A stretch of DNA of 24,421 nt, taken from positions 1-24,421 of the forward strand of contig JAEZQR010000073.1 in NCBI GenBank assembly GCA_023413015.1, given 5' to 3'. Of the stretch, positions 14,051 to 20,935 are shown piece after piece; the first letter of the stretch is position 1; each line of letters starts with the position of its first letter. This DNA is from Pseudomonadota bacterium (GTDB taxonomy: Bacteria; Pseudomonadota; Alphaproteobacteria; Sphingomonadales; Sphingomonadaceae). The notes under the pieces were generated by a model. The model saw only the letters and a list, made by a program, of their open reading frames with translations, did not search any database and was not told the origin of the DNA. Made by a program: the position numbers and the translations under genes.

Positions 14051-15355
14051 TCAGGCGGCCCAATCGGACAGACGCGGCTCCTGCGCGATGAGCGCCAGAC
14101 CGTGCGCGATCGAGGTCAGCTCCTCGCCCGACGCCACGCGGTCGGCGCCGAACCGGTCGGCAAAGAGCCGGCGGACAGCAGGCACCAGCGAAGAGCCGCC
14201 GGTCAGAAACACGCGGTCGATCGCCGAAGGCTCAAGCGCGGCCGCCACCAGCGCGCGGTCGGCTGCCGCGCCGATCTCTGCCAGGTCGGGCACGATCCAG
14301 TGCTCGAACGCCGTACGCAACACGGGCACGTCAAGTTCGACGCCGCCGCCCGAGAAGCGGAAGCGGGCTTCCTCCGCCGTCGACAACTCGCGCTTCAGCC
14401 GGCCAACGGCATCATAGAGCGGATAGCCGAGTTCGAACTCGATGAGGCGGATCATCCGTTCGATGCCGGCAGGGTCGACCGCGCTGCGGGCCAAGCGGCG
14501 CAACTCGTCCAAGGTCCGTCGGTTACGCATCAGCGCCAGCCGGCTCCAGTCGGCGAAGTCAGCGAAATAGCCGCGCGGAATCTCGAGTTCCTTGTCGAAG
14601 GAGCGGTAGCGACCGCCCTTGCCGAGGAGCGGTAGCACCAGACGGTCGACAATTCGGTAGTCGAACCGGTCGCCGGCAATCCCGACCCCGGCGTGGCCCA
14701 GCGGCGTGCAGCGCGTGTCGCTGCCGGGCGCGTGGACTCGGACGACCGAGAAGTCGCTGGTGCCGCCGCCGAAGTCGGCAATGAGGATCGTTGCCTCGTT
14801 CGTCACTTGGCGGGCGAAGCTGAAGGCGGCGGCGAGCGGCTCGTAGACATAGACGATCTCGCGGGCTCCGAGCCTTGCGAAGGCGCGGTCATAGCGCTCC
14901 ATCGCCAGGTGCTCGTCGGGCCGCGCGCCGGCAAAGCGCACCGGCCGGCCGATGGCGATCCGCTCGGGCAGGGGACCAAGCGCCTCGCTGCCATGGGCGA
15001 GGAGCTTGTCGAGGAAATGTCCGACGAGGTCTTCGAAGCGGAAGCGCTTTTCGAAGATCGTCGCGTGCTCGAATGCTGCGCTTGCCGCCACCGTCTTGAA
15101 CGACTGGATGAAGCGACTGTCCTGCGGGAAGCTCAGATATTCGTCGATCGCCCAAGGTCCGGCCTCGTGGCGGACCTGCGGCCGCCCGCCCTCCTCGTCG
15201 GCCCAGAAGCAGAGTGCCGAGCGGAAGGTGCGCGTACCACCCCCATGCGCGAAAGCGACGACGTCAGCGCCACCCGCGCCGTCGCTCAGCGCCACGACGG
15301 TGTTCGTCGTGCCGAAGTCGAGCCCTGCGGCTCGGGGCGTTCGGCTGTCGCTCAT
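14051..15355 (-). CDS. Hsp70-family ATPase, YegD-like (no substrate-binding domain)
   Basis: The 434-residue protein has the actin/Hsp70 ATP-binding signatures in order: phosphate-1 GLDFGTTNTVVALSDG near residue 11, connect region YVYEPLAAAFSFA, phosphate-2 LIADFGGGTSDFSV and adenosine motif VFLTGGSSLVPAVRRLFADRF. It stops there, lacking the peptide-binding and lid domains of DnaK, as in YegD. The biochemical role of YegD-like proteins is not established. It starts at the ATG 15353-15355 with only a weak AGAGA SD and is followed by the HTH/HhH gene. Neither dnaJ nor grpE is nearby. Confidence 0.88.
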   Translation of the reverse strand: MSDSRTPRAAGLDFGTTNTVVALSDGAGGADVVAFAHGGGTRTFRSALCFWADEEGGRPQVRHEAGPWAIDEYLSFPQDSRFIQSFKTVAASAAFEHATIFEKRFRFEDLVGHFLDKLLAHGSEALGPLPERIAIGRPVRFAGARPDEHLAMERYDRAFARLGAREIVYVYEPLAAAFSFARQVTNEATILIADFGGGTSDFSVVRVHAPGSDTRCTPLGHAGVGIAGDRFDYRIVDRLVLPLLGKGGRYRSFDKELEIPRGYFADFADWSRLALMRNRRTLDELRRLARSAVDPAGIERMIRLIEFELGYPLYDAVGRLKRELSTAEEARFRFSGGGVELDVPVLRTAFEHWIVPDLAEIGAAADRALVAAALEPSAIDRVFLTGGSSLVPAVRRLFADRFGADRVASGEELTSIAHGLALIAQEPRLSDWAA

Positions 15356-15477
15356 GAGGTCTCTCTGCTGGGACGGATGGGGCCGGCGCCCTTAGCCGAC
15401 CTGTCGTCCGGACGCGAGCCCCATCGCGCGTATGGATGCCCCTAATTGGCCGCAGGTGGACCGCCCAGGTTCCAGGC

Positions 15478-15509
15478 CGATGTTCGGTTCGGGGCAAAAG
15501 CAAACATCG
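15478..15509. repeat. Imperfect palindromic element upstream of the AAA ATPase gene
   Basis: CGATGTT (15478-15484) and AACATCG (15503-15509) form an inverted repeat around an 18-base centre with GTTCGG and GGGGCAAAAGC. It lies in the 210-base divergent gap 15356-15565. The layout resembles dispersed intergenic repeats of sphingomonads as I remember them, but only one copy is in this window. A TAAGAT (15541-15546) near the ATPase start could be a -10 element. No other feature was seen in the gap. Confidence 0.35.
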
Positions 15510-15565
15510 AGACCACTGCGACAGCCTCAGTGTGTCGCGGTAAGATACGGTGGACCCACAAACCT

Positions 15566-16102
15566 ATGTCATATCACCATCACATCATCACCGGTGGACC
15601 GGGCGCCGGGAAGACCACGCTGATCGAGGCACTGGAGCGGGCTGGCTATGGCCGCACGGTCGAGGCGGGGCGTGCCGTCATCCAGGCGCAGGTGGCGACG
15701 GGCGGCACCGCGCTGCCGTGGATCGATCCGTCTGCCTTTGCCGCGCTGATGATCGAGCATGAGCTGCGCTCGTACCGCGAGGCGGCTGGCGGCGCTGGCG
15801 CGATGTTCTTCGACCGCGGTCTGCCCGACATCGTCGGTTATCTGAAGCTTAGCGGCCGGCCGGTGCCGCTATCGCTCGACAGCTTGTGTCGTACGCACCG
15901 ATACAATGTCCGTGTGTTCATCGCGCCGCCGTGGCCGGAGATTTACGCACAGGATGCCGAGCGCAAGCAGTCGTTTGAGGAGGCGGTGCGCACGTATGAC
16001 GTCATGGTCGCCACCTACCCGGCCTATGGCTACGAGCTGATCGAGCTTCCGCGGGCATCGGTTGCGGAGCGGGTGCGCTTCATGCTGGCGCATCTGGCAT
16101 GA
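15566..16102 (+). CDS. Small AAA-type P-loop ATPase
   Basis: The 178-residue protein begins MSYHHHIITGGPGAGKTTLI, a Walker A (10-17) right at the N-terminus, followed by VEAGRAVIQAQVATGG and MFFDRGLPDIVGYL. This matches the AAA_28-like family of small predicted NTPases or kinases; its substrate is unknown. The frame is open 40 codons further upstream, but the ATG at 15566-15568 puts the P-loop in the usual place and leaves room for a promoter. There is no good SD. The gene stands alone, divergent from the Hsp70-like gene and convergent with the quinone oxidoreductase operon. Confidence 0.83.
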   Translation: MSYHHHIITGGPGAGKTTLIEALERAGYGRTVEAGRAVIQAQVATGGTALPWIDPSAFAALMIEHELRSYREAAGGAGAMFFDRGLPDIVGYLKLSGRPVPLSLDSLCRTHRYNVRVFIAPPWPEIYAQDAERKQSFEEAVRTYDVMVATYPAYGYELIELPRASVAERVRFMLAHLA

Positions 16103-16128
16103 AAAAGGCCGGGTGCTGTGACCCGGCC
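16102..16128 (-). terminator. Intrinsic terminator of the quinone oxidoreductase operon
   Basis: Read on the minus strand, GGCCGGGT and ACCCGGCC (16107-16114 and 16121-16128) form an 8-pair stem with a six-base loop followed by TTTTT (complement of 16102-16106). This is the best intrinsic terminator in the window and lies about 105 bases after the qor stop. The stem also immediately follows the ATPase stop codon and may terminate that transcript. Confidence 0.8.
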
Positions 16129-16232
16129 GAAGGAGCACTCCCACGTGCTTGGGTAAGTTTATGTCAGATTTTCCGACACTTCGCAAATATAATCCCGGAC
16201 CGGCTGTGCAATGATTGCCTGATATGGCGCGC

Positions 16233-17216
16233 TCAGGGGATCAGGACCGTCGATCCGGTGGTGGCGCGCGCCTCGAGTTCGCGGTGCGCCTGCGCGGCGT
16301 CCTCGAGCGCATAGGTCTGGTCGATCCGCACCTTGAGCGCACCGCGGCGGAGCATGTCGAACAGCCGCCCGGTGCCCGCCTCCACCTCCTCGCGCGTCGT
16401 GTAATAGTGGAACAGCGTCGGGCGTGTGGCGAACAGCGAGCCCTTGCGGGCGAGGATGCCGAAATCGACCGGCCCGACCGCGCCGCTGGCATTGCCATAG
16501 GACACGAGCAGGCCGCGGGGGTGAAGGCAGTCGAGCGAGGTTTCGAACGTCGCCTTGCCGACGCCGTCGAACACCACGCTGACGCCGTGGCTGCCGGTCA
16601 GGTCGCGCACGCGCGGCGCTACCTCGTCCTGCGTGTAGAGGATGATCTCGCCGCAGCCGTGCTCGCGGGCCAGCGCTGCCTTTTCCTCGCTGCTCGTGGT
16701 GCCGATCACGCGCGCGCCGATCGCCTTCAGCCACTGCACCAGCAGCAGGCCGACACCGCCGACCGCAGCATGCACCAGCACGGTATCGCCGGCCTGCACA
16801 TGCGCGCAGCGTTCGACGAGGAATTCGGTGGTGCAGCCCTTCAGGAGCACGGCGGCGGCGGTGCGGTCGTCGATGTCGTCGGGCAGCTTGACCAGATTCT
16901 GCGTGCCGATCAGCCGATGCGTGGCATAGGCGCCGGGCTTCGACGAGAAATAGGCGACCCGGTCGCCGACCGCGAAGCCGTGCACGCCCTCGCCCAGCCA
17001 TTCGATCACGCCCGCCGCCTCGACGCCGAGGCCGGAGGGCAGCGGCTGCGGATAAAGGCCGGTGCGGTGATAGGTGTCGATATAGTTGAGGCCGACGGCG
17101 GTGTGCCGGATCAGCACCTCGTCGTTCGCCGGCTCACCGTCGAGATCGACGTCGCGCCACTCGATCACCTCCGGCCCGCCAGTGCGGTAAATCTCGCCAA
17201 TCCGCGCCTTCACCAT
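16233..17216 (-). CDS. NADPH:quinone oxidoreductase (zinc-independent MDR family)
   Basis: The 327-residue protein has the medium-chain dehydrogenase/reductase layout of Qor: GPEVIEWRDVDL, the NYIDTYHRTGLYPQPLPSGLGVEAAG segment (44-69, split here only by position), and the NADPH-binding HAAVGGVG (149-156) at the start of the Rossmann fold. The catalytic-zinc ligands of alcohol dehydrogenases are absent. Such enzymes reduce quinones or reactive carbonyls with NADPH. It starts 13 bases after the GNAT gene and is the last gene of a five-gene operon ending at the terminator at 16102-16128. The 104-base trailer between the stop and the stem holds no gene. Confidence 0.9.
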   Translation of the reverse strand: MVKARIGEIYRTGGPEVIEWRDVDLDGEPANDEVLIRHTAVGLNYIDTYHRTGLYPQPLPSGLGVEAAGVIEWLGEGVHGFAVGDRVAYFSSKPGAYATHRLIGTQNLVKLPDDIDDRTAAAVLLKGCTTEFLVERCAHVQAGDTVLVHAAVGGVGLLLVQWLKAIGARVIGTTSSEEKAALAREHGCGEIILYTQDEVAPRVRDLTGSHGVSVVFDGVGKATFETSLDCLHPRGLLVSYGNASGAVGPVDFGILARKGSLFATRPTLFHYYTTREEVEAGTGRLFDMLRRGALKVRIDQTYALEDAAQAHRELEARATTGSTVLIP

Positions 17217-17229
17217 CGTGCGTCTCCCG

Positions 17230-17721
17230 TCACAGCAGCTTCTGCATGAAGATCAGATCGAGCCAGCGGTCGAACTTCCGGCCGACCTCGCGCATCCGGC
17301 CGGCTTCCGCAAAACCCAACGCGCGATGGAAGGCGAGGCTGCCTTCGTTCGCGGCATCGACGCCGCCGATCATCGTGTGAAGCCCCCTCACCCGCGCTTC
17401 CTCGACCAGCGCGCCGAGCAGGCGGCGTCCGATGCCTTGGCCGCGTGCCGCGGCGGCGACGTAGACTGAATGTTCGACGGTATGGAGGTAGGCCGGGCGG
17501 TCTCGGAAGGTGCCGAAGCTGGCAAAGCCGAGCGCGCCGTCGCCGGCTTCCGCCACCAGCACGGGCCAGCCGCCGGCACGTTTGGCGGCGAACCATGACG
17601 TCATGCGGGCGGCATCCCATGGCTCATACTCGTACCAAGCGGTGCTATTCAGGATCGCGTCGTTGACGATGGCGAGGATCGCCCCAGCGTCGCGCGCCTC
17701 GTCGCCGGGGCGGACGATCAT
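17230..17721 (-). CDS. GNAT-family N-acetyltransferase
   Basis: The 163-residue protein starts MIVRPGDEARDAGAILAIVN and has the acetyl-CoA pyrophosphate-binding motif RGQGIGRR (93-100) followed by LLGALVEEARVRG, then NEGSLAFHRALGFAEAGRM. Its overall pattern (IYN-like IVNDAIL, then TAWYEYEPW) resembles the phosphinothricin/methionine-sulfone acetyltransferase subgroup. The true substrate is not known, so resistance should not be assumed. The start at 17719-17721 overlaps the NTF2-like stop as ATGA, and 36 upstream codons were dropped for that reason. Confidence 0.87.
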   Translation of the reverse strand: MIVRPGDEARDAGAILAIVNDAILNSTAWYEYEPWDAARMTSWFAAKRAGGWPVLVAEAGDGALGFASFGTFRDRPAYLHTVEHSVYVAAAARGQGIGRRLLGALVEEARVRGLHTMIGGVDAANEGSLAFHRALGFAEAGRMREVGRKFDRWLDLIFMQKLL

Positions 17722-18113
17722 CGCTTCGCCTGCTCCAGCTGCGCGGCCATCAACTGGTGCAACAGGTTGATCGCCTTCAAGGGACGCACCATGACTTTGA
17801 AGTCGACGATGCGGCCGGCCGCATTCCACTCGATCATGTCGATGCCGTTGATGTGGATGCCCTGGAGCTCGGTCTCGAACTCGAGCACCGCGCCGCGGTC
17901 GCGGGTGAACTCGCGCGTGTAGCGGAAGCTCTCGCCGCCCAAGACCTCGAACGCAGCCGAGAGATAGGCGTAGGTCAGCGCTCGGCCCACCTGTGGCGTG
18001 TGGACGACGGGCGAGTGGAACACGCAGCCGTCGTCCAGCATCGCCGCGAGTTCGGCCGGGTCATGGTTCGCCACATAGGCGTACCAGCGGTCGAGCGGCG
18101 CGCGATCGATCAT
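17718..18113 (-). CDS. NTF2-like (SnoaL-type) protein
   Basis: The 131-residue protein fits a single NTF2-like cone fold: an N-terminal helix DRWYAYVANHDPAELAAMLDDG, then CVFHSPVVHTPQVGR, and strands including GAVLEFETEL and INGIDMIEWNAAGRIVDFKV. Members include isomerases, hydrolases and ligand-binding proteins, so no specific reaction is assigned. The ATG at 18111-18113 overlaps the dienelactone hydrolase stop (ATGA 18110-18113), and its own stop overlaps the GNAT gene, so all three should be translated in a coupled way. Confidence 0.82.
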   Translation of the reverse strand: MIDRAPLDRWYAYVANHDPAELAAMLDDGCVFHSPVVHTPQVGRALTYAYLSAAFEVLGGESFRYTREFTRDRGAVLEFETELQGIHINGIDMIEWNAAGRIVDFKVMVRPLKAINLLHQLMAAQLEQAKR

Positions 18114-18811
18114 GACGCTAGATGCTGCCGGAAGAACTCCGCCGTGCGCGCGTTGGCGGCCTGCGCACATTCCTCGACGCGGCTGGTGCCGTCGACGCGC
18201 GCAAACGCATGGTCGGCGTCATAGTCGTGGAGCGTCACGTGGCGGTTCGCGCCGAGCGTCTCGTGAATCTTCGCCTGCGCTTCGGGGGGCACGAACTTGT
18301 CCTGCGTGGCGATGTGCAGCATCAGCGGCTTGGCGATGGCGTGACTCTCACCCAGCTTGTCCTGGATGCCGACGCCGTAATAGCCGACGGTTGCATCGCT
18401 GTCGGTGCGCGTGGCGGACAGATAGGCGAGCAGGCCGCCGAGGCAGAAGCCGACCACGCCGACCTTGCCGCTGCATTCAGGCAGCGCGCGCAGCGCACGG
18501 ATCGATGCCTCGATATCCTCGATGCCCTTGTCGACATCGAACTTGTTGTAGAGGTCGAACGCCTTCTGCCATTCGGCTTCGGACTTGTCGGTGATGTCGA
18601 TGCCCGGTTCGATGCGCCAGAACAGGTCGGGCGCGTAGGCGACATAACCCTGCGCCGCCCAGTCGTCGCACATCGAGCGGATGCCGGCGTTCACACCGAA
18701 AATCTCCTGGACAACGACAATGCCGGGGCCCTTCCCGCTCGCCGGCTTGGCCAGATAGCCGCCGAAGCTTCCGGAACCGTCGCGAGCCTGAACTTCGAAC
18801 CGTTCGCCCAT
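18110..18811 (-). CDS. Dienelactone hydrolase family protein
   Basis: The 233-residue alpha/beta hydrolase has the complete dienelactone hydrolase active site: E36 in VVQEIFGVN, nucleophile C123 in GFCLGG, D171 in TQDKFVPP and H201 in DADHAFAR. These spacings agree closely with classical DLH of chloroaromatic degradation. The physiological substrate may still differ, as many such paralogues are not in catabolic operons and no ring-cleavage gene is nearby. GGAGG lies six bases before the ATG at 18809-18811. It starts nine bases after the MGMT gene. Confidence 0.9.
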   Translation of the reverse strand: MGERFEVQARDGSGSFGGYLAKPASGKGPGIVVVQEIFGVNAGIRSMCDDWAAQGYVAYAPDLFWRIEPGIDITDKSEAEWQKAFDLYNKFDVDKGIEDIEASIRALRALPECSGKVGVVGFCLGGLLAYLSATRTDSDATVGYYGVGIQDKLGESHAIAKPLMLHIATQDKFVPPEAQAKIHETLGANRHVTLHDYDADHAFARVDGTSRVEECAQAANARTAEFFRQHLAS

Positions 18812-18820
18812 TCAACCCTC

Positions 18821-19270
18821 CTAGAGTAATGCCGCGCCCTCATGCGCGAGCAGCCAATGCTTGGTCTCGGGGCCGTTTCCGCCCGAATAGTTGCCGAAGC
18901 CCTGCGAACCGACGACGCGGTGGCACGGCACGATGATCGGCAGCGGGTTGGCGCCGCAGGCCTGGCCCACGGCGCGGGCGCAGGAGCCGGTGCGCGCGGC
19001 CAGATCGCCGTAGGTAGCGGTCGCCCCGTAGGGAATTGACGTCATGGCATCGCGGATCGCCTGCGCTTCCGCCGTGGCGGCGGGGACGAGCGGCAGGTCG
19101 AACACCTTGAGATCGCCGGCAAAATAGGCGCGGAGTTGCGCGATGACGTCACGCAGCAGCGGCGTGTCGTCATGCTGGGGCGCGCCGCGCCACGATAGCG
19201 AGGCGAGCCGGCCGTCACGTTCCACGACGGTCAGTCGGCCGATCACACTGTCGAAGCTCGACGCAGGCAT
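18821..19270 (-). CDS. ogt: Methylated-DNA--protein-cysteine methyltransferase
   Basis: The 149-residue protein has the MGMT active-site motif IIVPCHRVV with acceptor C116, the preceding DNA-binding helix AVGQACGANPLP, and IPYGATATYGDLA. It repairs O6-alkylguanine by irreversible alkyl transfer to its own cysteine. The length matches Ogt-type single-domain enzymes without an Ada regulatory domain; the symbol ogt is used on that basis. A GGAAGGAG SD is present. It is the first gene of the operon ending with qor, and shares a 69-base divergent promoter region with the DUF6489 gene. Confidence 0.93.
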   Translation of the reverse strand: MPASSFDSVIGRLTVVERDGRLASLSWRGAPQHDDTPLLRDVIAQLRAYFAGDLKVFDLPLVPAATAEAQAIRDAMTSIPYGATATYGDLAARTGSCARAVGQACGANPLPIIVPCHRVVGSQGFGNYSGGNGPETKHWLLAHEGAALL

Positions 19271-19339
19271 GGCGAGGCTCCTTCCCCGCCCTCCTAGCAG
19301 CGGCTAGACTGGCGGCTCAAGCGGCAAGGGACCGGGGCC

Positions 19340-19582
19340 ATGAAAGTAACGATCGATATCGACTGCACGCCCGAGGAGGCGCGCGCTTTCCTGGGGCTTC
19401 CCGATCTGTCGCCGGTCCATGCCGCCTATGTCGAACGGCTGCGTTCGCTGGTGAGCGAAGGCCTCAGCGCCGCCGATGTCGAAAAGGCGATGCGCGCTTG
19501 GATGCCGGGTATGGCCGAAGGTTTCGAGCAGTGGCGGCAGGCGTTCTGGTCGGCCGCGTCGGGCGGCAAGACGCAGGGCTGA
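19340..19582 (+). CDS. DUF6489 family small protein
   Basis: This 80-residue acidic protein begins MKVTIDIDCTPEEARAFLGL, which I recognise as the DUF6489 family of sphingomonads and relatives, and ends with WMPGMAEGFEQWRQAFW. Function is unknown; no signal peptide or membrane segment is seen. A purine-rich AAGGGA lies about nine bases before the ATG. Its stop TGA (19580-19582) is in the same frame as mnmE and only three bases before the likely CTG start of mnmE, so the two genes are tightly linked. Confidence 0.8.
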   Translation: MKVTIDIDCTPEEARAFLGLPDLSPVHAAYVERLRSLVSEGLSAADVEKAMRAWMPGMAEGFEQWRQAFWSAASGGKTQG

Positions 19583-19585
19583 CCT

Positions 19586-20875
19586 CTGACGCGGCAACCC
19601 GCCACCATCTACGCGCTGTCCTCCGGCCGCCCGCCTGCGGGCGTGGCGGTGGTGCGCGTGTCAGGCCCGAGGGCGCTCGGCACGGTCGAGTGGCTGGCCG
19701 GCATACGGCCGGCGCCGCGCGTCGCGACGCTCGCTGCCCTGCGCGATCCGGCTGACGGCTCGCTGATCGACCGGGCGCTCGTCCTGAGCTTTCCGGGGCC
19801 GGCGAGCTTTACCGGCGAGGACGTCGCCGAGCTTCATGTCCATGGCGGGCCGGCGGTCGTCGATGCATTGCTCCGCGCGCTCGGGCGACTGGAAGGCTTG
19901 CGATTGGCCGAACCGGGCGAGTTCAGCCGCCGCGCCTTCGACAATGGCAAGCTCGACCTGAGCCAAGCCGAGGGCTTGTCCGACCTCATCGCCGCGCAGA
20001 CCGACGCGCAGCGCCGGCTGGCACTGGCGCAGGCCGGTGGCGCGCTGCGCGATCGCGCCGAGGACTGGCGCACGACGATCGTCCGGTTGCTGGCCGAGGT
20101 TGAGGCCGAGATCGACTTCAGCGACGAGGACGATGTCGATGTGGCGTTCGATCCGTCGGCGGTCGAGGCGTTGCGGGCCGATATCGCCCGCGTGCTGGCC
20201 GACAACCATATCGGCGAGCGTATTCGCGATGGCCTGACGGTGGCTGTCGTCGGCGAGCCCAATGTCGGTAAATCAAGCCTGATCAACATCTTGGCGCGCC
20301 GTGACGTGGCGATCGTCTCCGAACGGGCGGGCACGACGCGCGACGTGATCGAGGTGGCGCTCGACCTCGCCGGCGTTCCGGTCGTGCTCGTCGATACGGC
20401 CGGTCTGCGCGAGACCGATGATCCGGTGGAAGCCGAGGGCATCCGCCGTGCGCGTGACCGGGCGGCGGCGGCCGATCTCGTCCTGCACGTCGCCGATAGG
20501 ATTCCCGATGCGGTGCTGGGCCAGCTTGTGATCAATAAGGTTGATCTTGGGTTGGCTCCGGCCGGCAGCCACGATGACGTCATCTACGTCTCGGCCAAGA
20601 CCGGGGCCGGCATCGATGCGCTAGAGCAGTGGCTGGCGGAGTGGGCGGCAAGTCTCCTTCGCACCGGCGAAACGCCGATCGTCACGCGCGAGCGACAGCG
20701 CCGCGCGCTGGAAGCAGCGGCCGCCTATCTGGCACTGGCGCGCGATGAGGTGGACGCCGTGCTGCGCGCCGAGGCGCTGCGCATGGCAGCGCGCGAACTC
20801 GGCCGGGTGACAGGGCGTGTTGATGTCGAGGAGGTGTTAGGAGAAATCTTCGGCCGCTTCTGCATCGGCAAATAG
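19586..20875 (+). CDS. mnmE: tRNA uridine-5-carboxymethylaminomethyl GTPase MnmE, apparent CTG start
   Basis: The 429-residue protein has the N-terminal folate-binding domain (TIYALSSGRPPAGVAVVRVS, residues 7-26), a helical domain and a G domain: G1 GEPNVGKS (223-230), GTTRD (249-253), DTAG (270-273) and NKVD. It ends in the invariant FCIGK. With MnmG it modifies wobble uridine 34. No ATG, GTG or TTG exists between the in-frame DUF6489 stop and the conserved N-terminus. The first conventional start, GTG 19643, would delete 19 conserved residues. CTG at 19586 with AGGG seven bases upstream is therefore the likely start; stop read-through is an alternative. parS1 begins right after the stop codon. 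Confidence 0.88.
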   Translation: MTRQPATIYALSSGRPPAGVAVVRVSGPRALGTVEWLAGIRPAPRVATLAALRDPADGSLIDRALVLSFPGPASFTGEDVAELHVHGGPAVVDALLRALGRLEGLRLAEPGEFSRRAFDNGKLDLSQAEGLSDLIAAQTDAQRRLALAQAGGALRDRAEDWRTTIVRLLAEVEAEIDFSDEDDVDVAFDPSAVEALRADIARVLADNHIGERIRDGLTVAVVGEPNVGKSSLINILARRDVAIVSERAGTTRDVIEVALDLAGVPVVLVDTAGLRETDDPVEAEGIRRARDRAAAADLVLHVADRIPDAVLGQLVINKVDLGLAPAGSHDDVIYVSAKTGAGIDALEQWLAEWAASLLRTGETPIVTRERQRRALEAAAAYLALARDEVDAVLRAEALRMAARELGRVTGRVDVEEVLGEIFGRFCIGK

Positions 20876-20891
20876 TGTTTCACGTGAAACA
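20876..20891. other. parS: parS centromere site 1
   Basis: TGTTTCACGTGAAACA is a perfect match to the conserved bacterial parS consensus, extended by one matched base on each side (20875-20892). It sits directly behind the mnmE stop codon, in the 60-base gap before mnmG. ParB, encoded about 3.3 kb to the right, is expected to bind and load here. Confidence 0.96.
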
Positions 20892-20896
20892 CGGCT

Positions 20897-20925
20897 TTGA
20901 CAGGCCGGCCGCCGCTACCTAGTTA
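20897..20925 (+). promoter_or_regulatory. Possible mnmG promoter giving a leaderless mRNA
   Basis: A perfect TTGACA (20897-20902) is followed after 17 bases by TAGTTA (20920-20925). The expected transcription start is at about 20932-20936, where the mnmG ATG lies, and no SD precedes it. The site is six bases from parS1, so bound ParB could affect it. Confidence 0.45.
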
Positions 20926-20935
20926 GCGACCCACC

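Noticed and set aside
16139..16155. CCCACGTGCTTGGG-like palindrome as a third parS
   Set aside because: It shares only the CACGTG core; the outer TGTTT/AAACA arms of parS are missing.
17230..17721. Calling the GNAT gene a phosphinothricin-resistance gene
   Set aside because: Resemblance to that subgroup is general; substrate residues cannot be judged, and the operon context suggests another role.
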